DNA of 64,000 bases from Salticus scenicus (taxonomy: Eukaryota > Arthropoda > Arachnida > Araneae > Salticidae), in assembly GCA_963930645.1 (NCBI GenBank), contig OZ005654.1:43144686-43208685 (forward strand). Reading direction: 5' to 3'. Under the pieces are notes generated by a model. That model did no database searches, was not told the origin of the DNA, and saw only the letters and a program-made list of their open reading frames with translations. Each line of letters starts with the position of its first letter. The stretch's first letter is position 1. The translations under genes and the position numbers were made by a program. Below, one piece after another: positions 10,468 to 20,014 of the stretch.

Positions 10468-11013
10468 ATGCTATTCACAATTGAACATCCACAGCTGGAT
10501 GCTAAAATCTTATTCGTAGTCTCTGCGGATGGACTTTTGTTCGTCAGGGCCTCTGATGTGGCCAAGCTGATGGGTAAGGGTAGTGCATACGTAAAAAAAA
10601 CTACCAAGCTAAAGGTGAGGGACCTCGTTTACAAAAGGTTCAGGATACCTGTCTCTTTAGCTAATACCTGGGTGTATCCAATAGAAGAGATTCATTTCGG
10701 AGATGCGCTGTCGACCATGGGTTTTGAGGCCATGATGAAATCTGCTAAGATTGACATCTTAGATCCTATAGTGCCAACTGCATGCATCCATAAAGCAGTC
10801 AGAATTCGGATCGTGAGGAATTCTGATGTCTTCATAGATGAATTCTTAAAGGATTTCATAGAAAGAACCCTGCTGTTCTATGATGGAGACCACGATGATG
10901 ACCCTCGCCTACACGAAGATAGATTTGAGACTATTTCTTGGACAGACACCCCTCCGTCCAAAATCAAAGTCTTCGTGGGAAATCGATCTCGCTGGTATAA
11001 ACTGATGCCTTAG
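10468..11013 (+). CDS. BRO-N-like small protein, MLFT type (Leu135)
   Basis: 181 aa, differing from the copy at 5020 only by Leu for Lys at residue 135. It is the last gene of the array before arm B and its mirror partner is 34012-34557, which has the same change. Confidence 0.8.
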   Translation: MLFTIEHPQLDAKILFVVSADGLLFVRASDVAKLMGKGSAYVKKTTKLKVRDLVYKRFRIPVSLANTWVYPIEEIHFGDALSTMGFEAMMKSAKIDILDPIVPTACIHKAVRIRIVRNSDVFIDEFLKDFIERTLLFYDGDHDDDPRLHEDRFETISWTDTPPSKIKVFVGNRSRWYKLMP

Positions 11014-11033
11014 AGATTTAAATTGGAGGGGGC

Positions 11034-11104
11034 AAAAAAATGGGCCGAACGAAGCGTCTCATGGCAGATTTCTGTCGTTGACGCTTCGTTCGGCCCATTT
11101 TTTT
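11034..11104 (+). terminator. 3' inverted repeat of MLFT gene
   Basis: As 144-214, with one loop substitution (CTGTCGTTGA), which leaves the stem untouched. Confidence 0.6.
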
Positions 11105-11630
11105 GCGACGGTAGTAAGCCAATATTGGATGGGTGCAAATTGAGACTTTGAATGGGGTCTCTGAGATAGATAATATTAATATTTCAATATTGAAACGATA
11201 CTAATGCCTTTGAATCTGAGATAGCTAATGTCTTTGACTCTGAGATAGAAATTTACAATATTGAATAAGGACATTTTTTTAAATGAATGCCGTACCAATA
11301 TTGAATATATTTTTTAACGATTCGATAAACAAATAATATATTTAAATAATAAATATTTAAAGAATAAAATATTTATATAGTCAATCTGAAGGATTGCATA
11401 ACTCATTTTCTACGAAAACAGGATGAGATAAGGCTTTTTATAGAATAATTTATCACTGGATATTGCATAACTCATTTGCATTGAAAACAGGATACTGAAC
11501 ACGGAAACAGGATGCAGTAAAGATATTTATAGACGCTGAAACAAATAAGCATTGCTGGACAATGATAGTGTATATACTTTAGCATGATATATAGGTTAGC
11601 TAGAGTCAATCAACCAATCAACCAACCTTG
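11105..11630. other. Non-coding; equivalent to 215-740
   Basis: Leftward promoter out of the next palindrome; no gene. Confidence 0.5.
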
Positions 11631-11652
11631 AAAAAAAAAAAAAAAAAAAAAA

Positions 11653-11693
<41 letters not shown>
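11631..11693. repeat. A26/T37 palindrome with TTGG-repeat flanks
   Basis: Right flank is shorter than in other units (one TTGATTGG in place of repeated TTGG). Confidence 0.85.
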
Positions 11694-12240
11694 CAAGGTT
11701 GGTTGATTGGTTGATTGACTCGAATTCATTCTTTATAAATAGCTGTACTCAAACCTTCATTCCTTCATTCTGTCTGAATCTCTTCTAGCATCAACCTTCT
11801 ACTAAAACGCTCCTAACATTAAGATACTTTAGCATGATTGGTTGATTGGTTAATGTCTTTAAATCTGAGATAGAAATTTACAATATTGAATAAGGGCATT
11901 TTTTAAATGAATGCTGTACCAATATTGAATATATTTTTTTAACGATTCGATAAACAAATAATATATTTTTAACTATTCGATAAACAAATAATATATATAT
12001 TTTAACGATTCGATAAACAAATAAAATATTTAAATAATAAATATTTTATTATTAAAATAAAATATTTAAATAATAAATATTTTATTATTAAAATAAAATA
12101 TTTAAATAATAAATATTTTATTATTAAAATAAAATATTTAAATAATATATTTAAATTCTAAATATTTATTATTCGAACCGAACGTGAACAATTCTGGCGG
12201 GGTGGAGTTGCTCGAAGAATAAATCTGGCGACTGTATATA
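11694..12240. other. Non-coding array end with expanded AT repeat
   Basis: Starts as 811-1230 does, but the AATAAATATTTTATTATTAAAAT motif at about 12010-12150 has extra copies compared with internal units. Ends at the GACTGTATATA array joint. Confidence 0.6.
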
Positions 12241-12498
12241 GTATATATATAGTATATCTATTAGGGTGGGTGGGAGTGGAATTTATTTCTTCTACTGTAA
12301 GGTCATGCATAAACTAGCTCCTGATGTCTAAACCCGTTTCCTTTAAAATAGGATGGGATAGCGATATTTATACGATATTGGCTTTGAAAACAAGATTTTT
12401 ATAGACTTTTGTCTGACAAATGACAAGATGTTGCAGGTTTTCATGAAATCAGAATAGATCATGGGTTTTTATAAAATATAATAACATAAAATATTTTT
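12241..12498. repeat. Boundary element: TATA array plus GGGTGGGTGGG
   Basis: TATATATAGTATATCTATTA, then GGGTGGGTGGGAGTGG and ~220 bases of non-coding sequence. A related element occurs inside each arm next to CGCTGTAGTCTATATATA (about 19560-19830 and 25245-25510), so the array-joint sequence is also found without an array. Confidence 0.6.
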
Positions 12499-12627
12499 TT
12501 ATCCGTATTTAAACAAGCAGATTTGTTTCAAGCCAAAAATGCGTATCTTATCCTCTAGCAGTACGTTCCTCGATTGTATCCTGAACGAATCGCTTACGTA
12601 GCCTATACCTATATTAGAGCCATCCAT
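12499..12627 (-). pseudogene. Decayed BRO-N-like gene, 42-codon fragment
   Basis: The minus-strand frame begins at ATGGATGGC and contains LLEDKIRIFGLKQ, matching the 'KTRIFGL' region of the MIFQ protein. A run of 7 T before the start (6 in copy 3) shifts the frame relative to upstream BRO-like sequence, and the 3' end is fused by a deletion to what should be the 3' palindrome. Probably non-functional. Confidence 0.55.
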
Positions 12628-12902
12628 TTTTTTCGGTAGCGATTAAAGGTACGCCAAAATAAATTTGACTCGCGATACTTAATCATCGTAAAAAGTTTGA
12701 ATAGATTAGAAACAGGCTAAGATAGCGTATTGTTAATCTGCCAGACATAAATTAGAAACGTTCCATGGCTAAGCTAGAGATAGCATATCGTTCTAAAGCC
12801 GGCAGGATCTAACAATGGATAGATTTACTGGGACAGAAGAAGACTGATTGGAGAAGAGTCGGCTATTTATATAGAATGAATTCAACCAACCAACCAACTG
12901 TG
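12628..12902 (-). promoter_or_regulatory. Leader and promoter of the decayed BRO-like gene
   Basis: Minus-strand TATATAAATA near 12870-12879, about 30 bases before an arthropod-type TCAGT initiator, then ~200 bases of leader containing frameshifted BRO-like sequence. No intact gene. Confidence 0.55.

Positions 12903-12966
<64 letters not shown>
12903..12966. repeat. A36/T28 palindrome, CTGTG/CACAG flanks
   Basis: Symmetric CCAACTGTG...CACAGTTGG flanks with TATA boxes facing outward on both sides. Confidence 0.85.
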
Positions 12967-13202
12967 CACAGTTGGTTGGTTGGTTGATAATCTTCTCTAT
13001 ATATAGGATCGCTGACGTGCCACCTCCTCATTCTATCTAGATCTTTGCCAGCAACGGTCATATCTCTCATCTGTTAAAATTTTCAATTTTTCAACTAGGC
13101 ATAGTGACTAGATGACCGTTGCTGGCAAATGTCGAGACACAATGAGGAGGTAGCAAGTCAGCGATCCTATATATAGAGGATATAATCAACCAACCAACTA
13201 TG
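12967..13202. promoter_or_regulatory. Convergent-promoter unit with inverted GCCAGCAACGGTCAT
   Basis: Two TATA boxes face each other (12999-13006 rightward, 13169-13176 leftward), with initiators at 13028-13032 and 13141-13145. The 114 bases between the predicted starts would be transcribed from both strands. They contain TTTGCCAGCAACGGTCAT (13044-13061) and its exact complement (13112-13129), an 18-bp stem with a 50-base loop. Looks like a source of structured or double-stranded non-coding RNA. Confidence 0.6.
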
Positions 13203-13241
<39 letters not shown>

Positions 13242-13248
13242 TGAAAAG

Positions 13249-13279
<31 letters not shown>

Positions 13280-13328
13280 AAAAAAATCTTTGAAAAAAAA
13301 AATCTTTGAAAAAAAAAAAAAAAAAAAA

Positions 13329-13360
<32 letters not shown>

Positions 13361-13362
13361 CA

Positions 13363-13399
<37 letters not shown>
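13203..13399. repeat. Compound A/T palindrome with nested CTTTGAAA blocks
   Basis: A-runs interrupted by TCTTTGAAA, mirrored by TTCAAAGA on the T side. A short palindrome has been inserted or duplicated inside another. Confidence 0.8.
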
Positions 13400-13635
13400 C
13401 ATAGTTGGTTGGTTGATTATATCCTCTATATATAGGATCGCTGACTTGCTACCTCCTCATTGTGTCTCGACATTTGCCAGCAACGGTCATCTAGTCACTA
13501 TGCCTAGTTGAAAAATTGAAAATTTTAACAGATGAGAGATATGACCGTTGCTGGCAAAGATCTAGATAGAATGAGGAGGTGGCACGTCAGCGATCCTATA
13601 TATAGAGAAGATTATCAACCAACCAACCAACTGTG
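13400..13635. promoter_or_regulatory. Convergent-promoter unit, second copy, reversed
   Basis: Reverse complement of 12967-13202, with the same facing TATA boxes and 18-bp stem. The two units are mirrored about the compound palindrome between them. Confidence 0.6.
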
Positions 13636-13656
13636 AAAAAAAAAAAAAAAAAAAAA

Positions 13657-13687
<31 letters not shown>

Positions 13688-13688
13688 C

Positions 13689-13730
<42 letters not shown>

Positions 13731-13762
13731 CAAAGAATTTTTTTTTTTTTTTTTTTTTTTTT
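13636..13762. repeat. Compound A/T palindrome, interrupted
   Basis: A-run then T-runs broken by CAG and CAAAGAA; flanks CTGTG and CACAG are complementary. Confidence 0.8.
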
Positions 13763-14160
13763 CCACAGTTGGTTGATTATCTCCTCTATATATAGGATCG
13801 CTGACTTGCCACCTCCTCACTCTATCTCGATCTTTGCCAGCAACGGTCATATCTCTCATCTGTTAAAATTTTTAGAAAATTAGTTTGTCGCTTGAAGCCT
13901 TCAAGATGATCCGATAAAATTCTTCTAGAACAAATTGGCAGGATATTATGTAAACCGTTTCCTCAAAAACAGGACGTGATAAGTTATTTATAGATGCGTC
14001 AAGCCTCTCTAATCTATAAAACGTCATCCTGTCGAGCCTTATATAGTATTACTGATGTCGTTTCTCAGAACCGCTTATCAGATCTCACGCATCCGCTTGC
14101 CAGAGTATAAATACGAGCCTCTCGCCTCAGCTTATTCATTCTGAGCCTCTGTTTTTCAAA
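13763..14160 (+). promoter_or_regulatory. Upstream region and promoter of the Val-Pro repeat gene
   Basis: A rightward TATA near 13790 and a GCCAGCAACGGTCATATC half-site come first. Then CAGGATATTATGTAAACC, GATAAG-type sites and TATAAATA at 14106-14113, with initiator TCATTCTG at 14136, 32 bases downstream of the TATA start. Confidence 0.7.
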
Positions 14161-14889
14161 ATGGAAATGTTTTCTTTCGACTCTCTGACCGACGAGCGAT
14201 TTGACTATGACTATGCCGTAAAGCCTGGATGGAATGTCTTGAATACTTCTCGTCTTTCTCTCGAGTTATTATGCAATTATAATCGAGACATGTCCATGCC
14301 AACTCCAAAACCAGTTTCCAGACCATCTCCAGTTTTCAAATCTAAACGCGTTCCAGTTCCAGTTCCAGTTCCAGCTTCTAAATCTGTTCCAGTTCCAGCT
14401 TCTAAATCTGTTCCAGTTCCAGTTCCAGTTCCAGCTTCTAAATCTGTTCCAGTTCCAGTTCCAGTTCCAGCTTCTAAATCTGTTCCAGTTCCAGTTCCAG
14501 TTCCAGCTTCTAAATCTGTTCCAGTTCCAGTTCCAGTTCCAGTTCCAGCTTCTAAATCTGTTCCAGTTCCAGTTCCAGCTTCTAAATCTGTTCAAGTTCC
14601 AGTTCAAATTTCAATACCCATGTCAGAGATGATTTATTTTAAAGTACCAAGGCTATTAAGCCCGCTACCAAAATCTCCAGAGTCCAACGTAACAACTTAT
14701 CGTGCCTGGAAGCCTCCACCGAAGATAGATTTCGTGGTACGGCCTAAATTAAAAACTGCTGGCTTTGAAGATCCAAGAATTCGAAGACGGCATGGCATAG
14801 TCGTTGTCAAATCGAACGTCAATTTGAGAGATGGAAAATGCTACAGCCTTATAAATACAGAGGCTAGAAAATACTACAGTTGGGTTTAA
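14161..14889 (+). CDS. Val-Pro repeat protein, unknown function
   Basis: A 242-aa protein. Residues 1-63 are unique and partly acidic. Residues 64-143 are seven (Val-Pro)n-Ala-Ser-Lys-Ser repeats with n from 2 to 5, probably an extended polyproline-like spacer with regularly placed lysines. Residues 144-242 form a basic C-terminal part with RIRRRHGIVVVKS and a KYYSWV end. No signal peptide or membrane segment. The copy at 51597 has 240 aa through loss of one Val-Pro, so the repeat is length-variable. Start is the first ATG after TATA and initiator. I do not recognise the family. Confidence 0.85.
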   Translation: MEMFSFDSLTDERFDYDYAVKPGWNVLNTSRLSLELLCNYNRDMSMPTPKPVSRPSPVFKSKRVPVPVPVPASKSVPVPASKSVPVPVPVPASKSVPVPVPVPASKSVPVPVPVPASKSVPVPVPVPVPASKSVPVPVPASKSVQVPVQISIPMSEMIYFKVPRLLSPLPKSPESNVTTYRAWKPPPKIDFVVRPKLKTAGFEDPRIRRRHGIVVVKSNVNLRDGKCYSLINTEARKYYSWV

Positions 14890-14895
14890 ACCCAA
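14880..14895. repeat. 16-bp perfect palindrome across the stop codon
   Basis: TTGGGTTTAAACCCAA; the Val-Pro gene's TAA lies in its centre. Preserved in all three copies. Confidence 0.7.
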
Positions 14896-14904
14896 ACGAT
14901 TTAT

Positions 14905-14978
14905 AAAAAAATCGGGCCGAACGAAGTGTCTCATGGCAGATTCCTGTCTTTGACACTTCGTTCGACCCGTTTTTTTTG
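14905..14978 (+). terminator. 3' inverted repeat of the Val-Pro gene
   Basis: A7-TCGGGCCGAACGAAGTGTC and GACACTTCGTTCGACCCG-T8. One position is C opposite A on the transcript strand (G-T on the other), so pairing is not perfectly kept at RNA level here. Confidence 0.6.
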
Positions 14979-15340
14979 TAACAATTATATTGCCAATATT
15001 GGATGCGTACCGATTTGTACTTTAAGATTTTAAACGGATACTTAAGATTTTGAATGGATACTTTTATAACTGAAGTCCCTGAGATATAAATTTATATATA
15101 AACTATTATCAACCAACTTAAAAAAATTTCAAGATTGGCAAAAAAATATTATTTTGAAATCAAAATCTATAAAATCGAAATGATAAACTTTGAAAAATTT
15201 TCCAGATTGGTGAAAAAATGGCAAAGTCCCAAAAAAATAGTATGTTGAAAAAATTATAGAAATATAAAATCAACCAAAGACACTTTAGCATGAGATATAT
15301 ATAGGTTAGCTAATGTCAAGCAACCAATCAACCAACCTTG
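14979..15340. other. Non-coding; leftward promoter at right end
   Basis: CCAATATTGGATGCGTACCG box directly after the 3' repeat, then AT-rich sequence. TATATATAGG near 15293 faces left, converging on the Val-Pro gene. Confidence 0.5.

Positions 15341-15418
<78 letters not shown>
15341..15418. repeat. A41/T37 palindrome with TTGG flanks
   Basis: Symmetric CCAACCTTG/CAAGGTTGG; TATA boxes both sides facing outward. Confidence 0.85.
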
Positions 15419-15742
15419 CAAGGTTGGTTGATTAGTTGATTGACTCTAGATAACCTATATATATCATGCTAAAGTATCTACACTATCATTGTCCAGCAAT
15501 GCTTATTTGTTTCAGCATCTATAAAAATCTTTACCGTATCCTGTTTCCGTGTTCAGCATCCTGTTTCGTAGCAAATGAGTTATGCAATATCCTGTTTTCG
15601 CGTTCAGCGACAATAATTCTATAAATAGCCTTATCTTATCCTGTTTTCGTAGAAAATGAGTTATGCAACATCCTGCCTTCACTATATAAGCTCTGCCATT
15701 CGATCGAATAGTCATTCTCTCTTCGGAGCTTGAACTGCTAAC
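15419..15742 (+). promoter_or_regulatory. 470-aa gene upstream region
   Basis: A rightward TATA near 15458 with TCATTGTCCAGCAATG comes first, then three AACAGGATATTGCATAACTC-type elements. The gene-proximal promoter is TATATAA 15683-15689 with initiator TCATTCT 15712-15718, 31 bases apart. Two tandem start regions may give two transcripts. Confidence 0.75.
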
Positions 15743-17155
15743 ATGTATAAGCATCAATGCTCTGTGAAGAAACTTAAAGCGGCTAACGCTCTTCATAACC
15801 TTTTCGGAATGACTGAGCCTTTTCCAAATATTCTTTCGACTTCTGTCAAGAAGCTGAAGAAATATCCTCATTTCCAAACAATGATCGGAGAAGGCAAAAT
15901 CCATATGTTCTGCCTACATCTGACACCTGATCATAATATTTCGTTTAAAAAACGTACTCTGACGGACAAGATCCTAAATACGATTCCAGCACTAGGCAGA
16001 GAGGCCCAGACAATCTATCCGTTGAGACCTCAAGACATAAAATGGATCACTGTTATGAACAGATTCAAAAGACCCCCCAGCGAAGCCAACAGAACCAACG
16101 CTGATATGAGAATTGGTTTCAAGTGCCCCCATAACCAATTTCTGGTGAAAGGTCATTTCACGTTTGGACAGAGAACCGTTGGGCAAGGATGCGCCCATAT
16201 TATCCAGACGTTGGACGCACCATTGCTGTTCTATGTGAGACCCCCCAACGAGACACGAGTGAGAGCTGACAGCAGATATTTCTCAGGGGACAAGCTTCAC
16301 TTCTACGAGAGGTTCATATTGATTGCTCGCTCAAGCTACAAGATACCTGCTGGCACTACCTATATTTTATTTACGACGCAAAAGAATTTCTTCAGTCTAC
16401 ATGTTGTGAAGGAGAGCTTGAAGCTGGGTTTCAAGGTAAAAAATCCGTTGGTAGAAAGAATCACGAAAATAGACGGGATGTATGAGGTATCTGTGCCAAC
16501 ACCTATGATACCTCATATGGATGATGATGACGAGCCACCCTCTGAATATATTCAAACAGCTCCAATCTCAGAGCCAGAACCATCCCAAGAGCCAGAACCA
16601 TCCCAAGAGCCAGAAACCGATTTGCCAGAAATCTATTTGCCGACGAACCCTCCTGTTGTGTTGGACAAAACAATAACCGTGGTCACTACAAATTATGCAG
16701 AACAATATAACTCTCAAATCTGGAAAGTATTGACAGATCCCCTTAAAAACAACTTCGTACGCACCTATGGGCCTGATCTACCTGGAATGGATATGAGAAC
16801 TGCATCGGTAAAACGTAAGGCCGAAAAGAATCCCAAGCGTTTAAAGAAACGTAAGCTCACCTTCAAGGACGCTGCAACAAATACAGAGCCTGAAACTAGA
16901 GAACCAGAGCCTGCACCTATTGCAAATCCAGAGCCTGCACCTATTGAACATTCAATGCCTTTTGTTGAAAATCCAGGATTTCATAGTGAATGGCCTATTC
17001 AAAGCCCAGCGGTACCTGAAGATCTTAATAATATAGTATGCTCTCCCATGCCAGATCAGCTACTACTAGACTCTATGATGAAAGATCTCCTGACACCTGT
17101 CACTCTAGAATATATAATAGATGAGTCCAAACAGCCAAATTACATATCACTCTAA
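15743..17155 (+). CDS. 470-aa putative nuclear regulator
   Basis: N-terminal half (about 1-255) has alternating hydrophobic strands and no recognisable catalytic motif. Residues 258-292 are acidic and Pro/Glu-rich (DDDDEPP, then repeated EPEPSQ). Residues 357-371 (KRKAEKNPKRLKKRK) are a strong bipartite nuclear-localisation candidate. Residues 383-400 repeat EPAPI. The C-terminus (438-460) is acidic and hydrophobic with LLLDSMMKDLL, as in transcription activation segments. This layout suggests a nuclear DNA- or chromatin-associated regulator; that is inference. Start is the first ATG after TATA/initiator. Three copies in the window are identical in protein. Confidence 0.85.
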   Translation: MYKHQCSVKKLKAANALHNLFGMTEPFPNILSTSVKKLKKYPHFQTMIGEGKIHMFCLHLTPDHNISFKKRTLTDKILNTIPALGREAQTIYPLRPQDIKWITVMNRFKRPPSEANRTNADMRIGFKCPHNQFLVKGHFTFGQRTVGQGCAHIIQTLDAPLLFYVRPPNETRVRADSRYFSGDKLHFYERFILIARSSYKIPAGTTYILFTTQKNFFSLHVVKESLKLGFKVKNPLVERITKIDGMYEVSVPTPMIPHMDDDDEPPSEYIQTAPISEPEPSQEPEPSQEPETDLPEIYLPTNPPVVLDKTITVVTTNYAEQYNSQIWKVLTDPLKNNFVRTYGPDLPGMDMRTASVKRKAEKNPKRLKKRKLTFKDAATNTEPETREPEPAPIANPEPAPIEHSMPFVENPGFHSEWPIQSPAVPEDLNNIVCSPMPDQLLLDSMMKDLLTPVTLEYIIDESKQPNYISL

Positions 17156-17170
17156 AAATATTAAAAATTT

Positions 17171-17262
17171 AAAAAAATTTGGGTCAAACGAGGCTTCCTC
17201 ATGTCAGATTTGTCATTATGACTTATCTTGACGATGGAAGCCTCGTTTGACCCATTTTTTTT
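17171..17262 (+). terminator. 3' inverted repeat of the 470-aa gene
   Basis: TGGGTCAAACGAGGCTTCC and its exact complement, with A/T-run ends. The loop is longer than in the others and contains its own GTCATTATGAC palindrome. Confidence 0.6.
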
Positions 17263-17689
17263 AAATCTATCTCCTACCAATATTGGATTTGTAAAAAAAA
17301 TAACTTATAAATTTTATGACTAGACAAATGAAAATTGTCTAAGCCGTTCAAAAGAATCGCTTAAAGCGGCTTCAGCTATGCCATCCTATCGATTGGACCT
17401 GCAAACGGGACAGCCAACATTATCCATAAAAATTTAACCTCGATAAAATTGAAACGGGACAAATGTAGCTTTTAAATTGAGATGCTGAGCCAGAAAAACT
17501 GAACGCGTAGAGATTAGCAGCTCATATTGTAAAAATTTAAACGTAATTATGAAAATAGTATTAACGAGATCCAATGATAGAGATCCAAAAAAACTTTAGT
17601 AACCAATCGTTTGGTCATGACAATTGAAAAGCGAATCTTGATGAACGAGGAAAAGATATATATATCAACCAACCAACCAACCAACCTTG
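17263..17689. other. Non-coding; partial copy of the diverged ~0.9 kb unit
   Basis: After a CCAATATTGG box it holds, in the same order as the larger units further right, TTCAGCTATGC, CTCGATAAAATTGAAAC, GCTGAG, CGTAGAGA and TTTAAACGTAATTATGAAAA. Leftward TATATATA at the right end. No gene. Confidence 0.6.
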
Positions 17690-17737
<48 letters not shown>

Positions 17738-17748
17738 TTTTTTTTTTT
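17690..17748. repeat. A44/T15 palindrome
   Basis: Very unequal halves here; the equivalent tract at 27318-27393 is more balanced, so lengths vary. Confidence 0.85.
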
Positions 17749-18634
17749 CAAGGTTGGTTGGTTGGTTGGTTTGACTGGCTATATATAATTATCTATTTGT
17801 TTCCACACTCTCATTGTCTCTCAACATTTGTCAGCAACGGTTGTCTAGTCATTATGTCTCGTAATGACAAATATGATAAATTTGAACCTGTATCTGAAAC
17901 AGGATTCCATACAATCGTGTCCAAATGCTAGATCTTCCCATTTTAAATGAAACCTGTTAATTTTGATCGTGGCACAGTCGTCGTGTCGATCTTAAACTTG
18001 GTCCATCCAAAAAGCCTTCATGAGTCCCGAAACAGGACAAACTTGAAATCTGACCTTATACTGAACTTGGTAATTTATAAAAATATTTCAATAAGTCCAT
18101 AACCTTTTAGCGTTTGTATTGAATTCAATTTGTCTAGGCTATAGGCGTCTTTCAATTTTGACAGGATCGCTTAAACATGAATCTGGCTTCAGCTATGCAA
18201 GAGGTTATGATAAAATTGAGTCAACTGTATCTGAAACAGGTTTTAATTGTCATGTCCTATCAAAGAGATATCACTTAGCAGGACCCTTGAAAACGAAGAC
18301 ATATCGCTTAGCAGGCGTAAAAATTTAAAATTGAAACTGGAGGTCTCGATAAAATTGAAACAAACTAATATAAACATTGTTGCGTAGAGAGAATCCGTAA
18401 AATTTAGCAAGAGGTCTCTATAAAATTTAAATTGCTGAGAGTTGTCACGACAAATGTAGCAATGAACGCTGGAAAATTTAAATGTAATTATGAAAATAGT
18501 ATTAACCATTCGTTGAGTAGCATGACAAATGAAAATTGAAACGTAATTAGGAAATTAGTATTAACTAAATGGACTACAGATTAAGGAAGGGACAAATAAA
18601 TAATTATATATAGCCAATCAAGTTTCAAAGTCAC

Positions 18635-18637
<3 letters not shown>
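17749..18637. ncRNA. Non-coding unit 1 with inward promoters at both ends
   Basis: Rightward TATATATAA near 17781 and TCATTGTCTC initiator near 17811; leftward TATATATA near 18605. Between them is an ordered series of short boxes (TTTAAATGAAACCTG, GCCTTCATGA, CAGCTATGCAAGAGG, CTGTATCTGAAACAGG, GAAGACATATCGCTTAG, GGTCTCGATAAAATTGAAAC, GCTGAGAGTTGTCA, ATAGTATTAACCATTCGTTG) that recurs in the next units. No open frame above 90 codons and none conserved between units. RNA product is inferred. Confidence 0.45.

Positions 18638-18712
<75 letters not shown>
18638..18712. repeat. A33/T42 palindrome, asymmetric flanks
   Basis: Left flank GTGACTTTGAAACTTG-type, right flank CAAGGTTGG-type; outward TATA on both sides. 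Confidence 0.85.
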
Positions 18713-19951
18713 CAAGGTTGGTTGGTTGGTTTCTTTCAAGTATGTTGGTTAGTTAATATATATATTATTTTCTAATTTATCAAGATTAGCTTTTCACCTG
18801 GCCTTTTTCGCGTTTTGTCCAAATGTTAAGTTTCAAAAGTCTTGCATTTCAGCTATGGTCTCGATAGAATGGTGAAACATTATTCAATCCAAATCTTCTC
18901 ATTTTAAATTAAACCTGTTAATTTTGATCATGTCTATCTTAAATTTGGATCGCTTGGCAGAGGCCTTCATGAAAATTGAAACCATGACAAAACGTAGCTC
19001 TGACCTTAAATGGCAATTTGTTACAGCAGATTTTAATCCATAACCCTTTAAAATTTGTCGAAGCTATAGTAGTCTTTCAAATTTGACTGTTCAAAAGAAT
19101 CGTTTAAACGTGGATCAGCTATGCAAGAGGCCATGATAAATTTGAGTCACGTTGCCTGTATCTAAAACAGCTGCCATGTCAAAACGAAGACATATCGCTT
19201 TGACATGGCAATTGAAAACGGGGTAGGTCAAAATTAAAACCGGAGACCTCGATAAAGTTGAAACAGACTAATCTTAATACTGTTGCGTAGACAGAATCAG
19301 TAAAAATTTAGCAAGAGGTCTCGATCAAATGCTGAGAGTTGTCAAGAAGACTGTAGCAATGGACGCTGGAAAATTTAAACGTAATTATAAAAATAGTATT
19401 AACCATTCGTTAAGTATGACCTTGAAAACTTGACTGGCTATATTTACTATGGCTAACATGACTACACCCTCATTGTGTCTCGACATTTGCCAGCAACAGT
19501 TGTCTAGTCACTATGCCTCGTAATGTGTTTTGAGCAAGATGTACATTGACGGACACTAGAGAGTTAGATTTTTCTATAAAAGCCTATGATCTATTCTGAT
19601 TTCATGAAAACCTGCAGTATCTTGTCATTTGTCAGACAAAAGTCTATAAAAATCTTGTTTTCAAAGCCAATATTGTATAAATGACACTATTCCATCCTGT
19701 TTTAAAGGAAATGGGTTTAGACATCAGGAGGTAGTTTATGCATGACCTTACAGTAGAAGAAATAAATTCCACACCCACCCACCCTAATAGATATACTATA
19801 TATATACTATATATATAGACTACAGCGCCATCTACAATGAATTTGATTGGCTAAAGAAATATAACTTTAGAAGCCAACTGAGAAATATAGCTTTAGCAGC
19901 CAACTGAGAAATATAACTTTAGAAACCAACTTCATCAACCAACCAACCTTG
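18713..19951. ncRNA. Non-coding unit 2 with the same ordered boxes, plus boundary-type element
   Basis: Repeats the box order of 17749-18637 with many substitutions and indels. It has a 12-bp hairpin TGCCATGTCAAA...TTTGACATGGCA near 19168-19210. Then a promoter with TCATTGTGTCTCGACATTTG near 19470, and from about 19560 the element also found at the array border, ending in TATATA and AGACTACAGCGCCATCTAC. Three AGCCAACTGAGAAATATA repeats close it. No gene. Confidence 0.45.
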
Positions 19952-19971
19952 AAAAAAAAAAAAAAAAAAAA

Positions 19972-20010
<39 letters not shown>
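19952..20010. repeat. A24/T35 palindrome
   Basis: Left flank CCAACCTTG, right flank AACAGTTGG: two different flank classes joined. Confidence 0.85.

Positions 20011-20014
<4 letters not shown>

Larger units (their letters stand above)
1..12240. repeat. Tandem array A (left copy, truncated by window)
   Basis: At least two complete units plus part of a third, repeating every 5442-5448 bp (for example the MFFH-type gene at 2391 and 7833). Each unit carries MFFH(-), MIFQ(-) and MLFT(+) genes, two A/T palindromes and three 3' inverted repeats. The array ends at about 12240, where the usual sequence after the TATATA of GACTGTATATAGACTG is replaced by TATA-rich arm sequence. The array at 32790-49104 is the same thing in reverse orientation. 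Confidence 0.9.

Noticed and set aside
14269..14607. 112-codon antisense frame rich in Asn-Trp
   Set aside because: It is the opposite-strand shadow of the Val-Pro repeats; the sense gene has the promoter and 3' element.
15512..15904. 130-codon antisense frame over the 470-aa gene start
   Set aside because: No promoter in that direction at its start, and it is broken differently in arm copy 3.
18243..18509. 88- and 69-codon frames in the non-coding units
   Set aside because: Not conserved in the related units, no start context after a promoter, and low-complexity composition.
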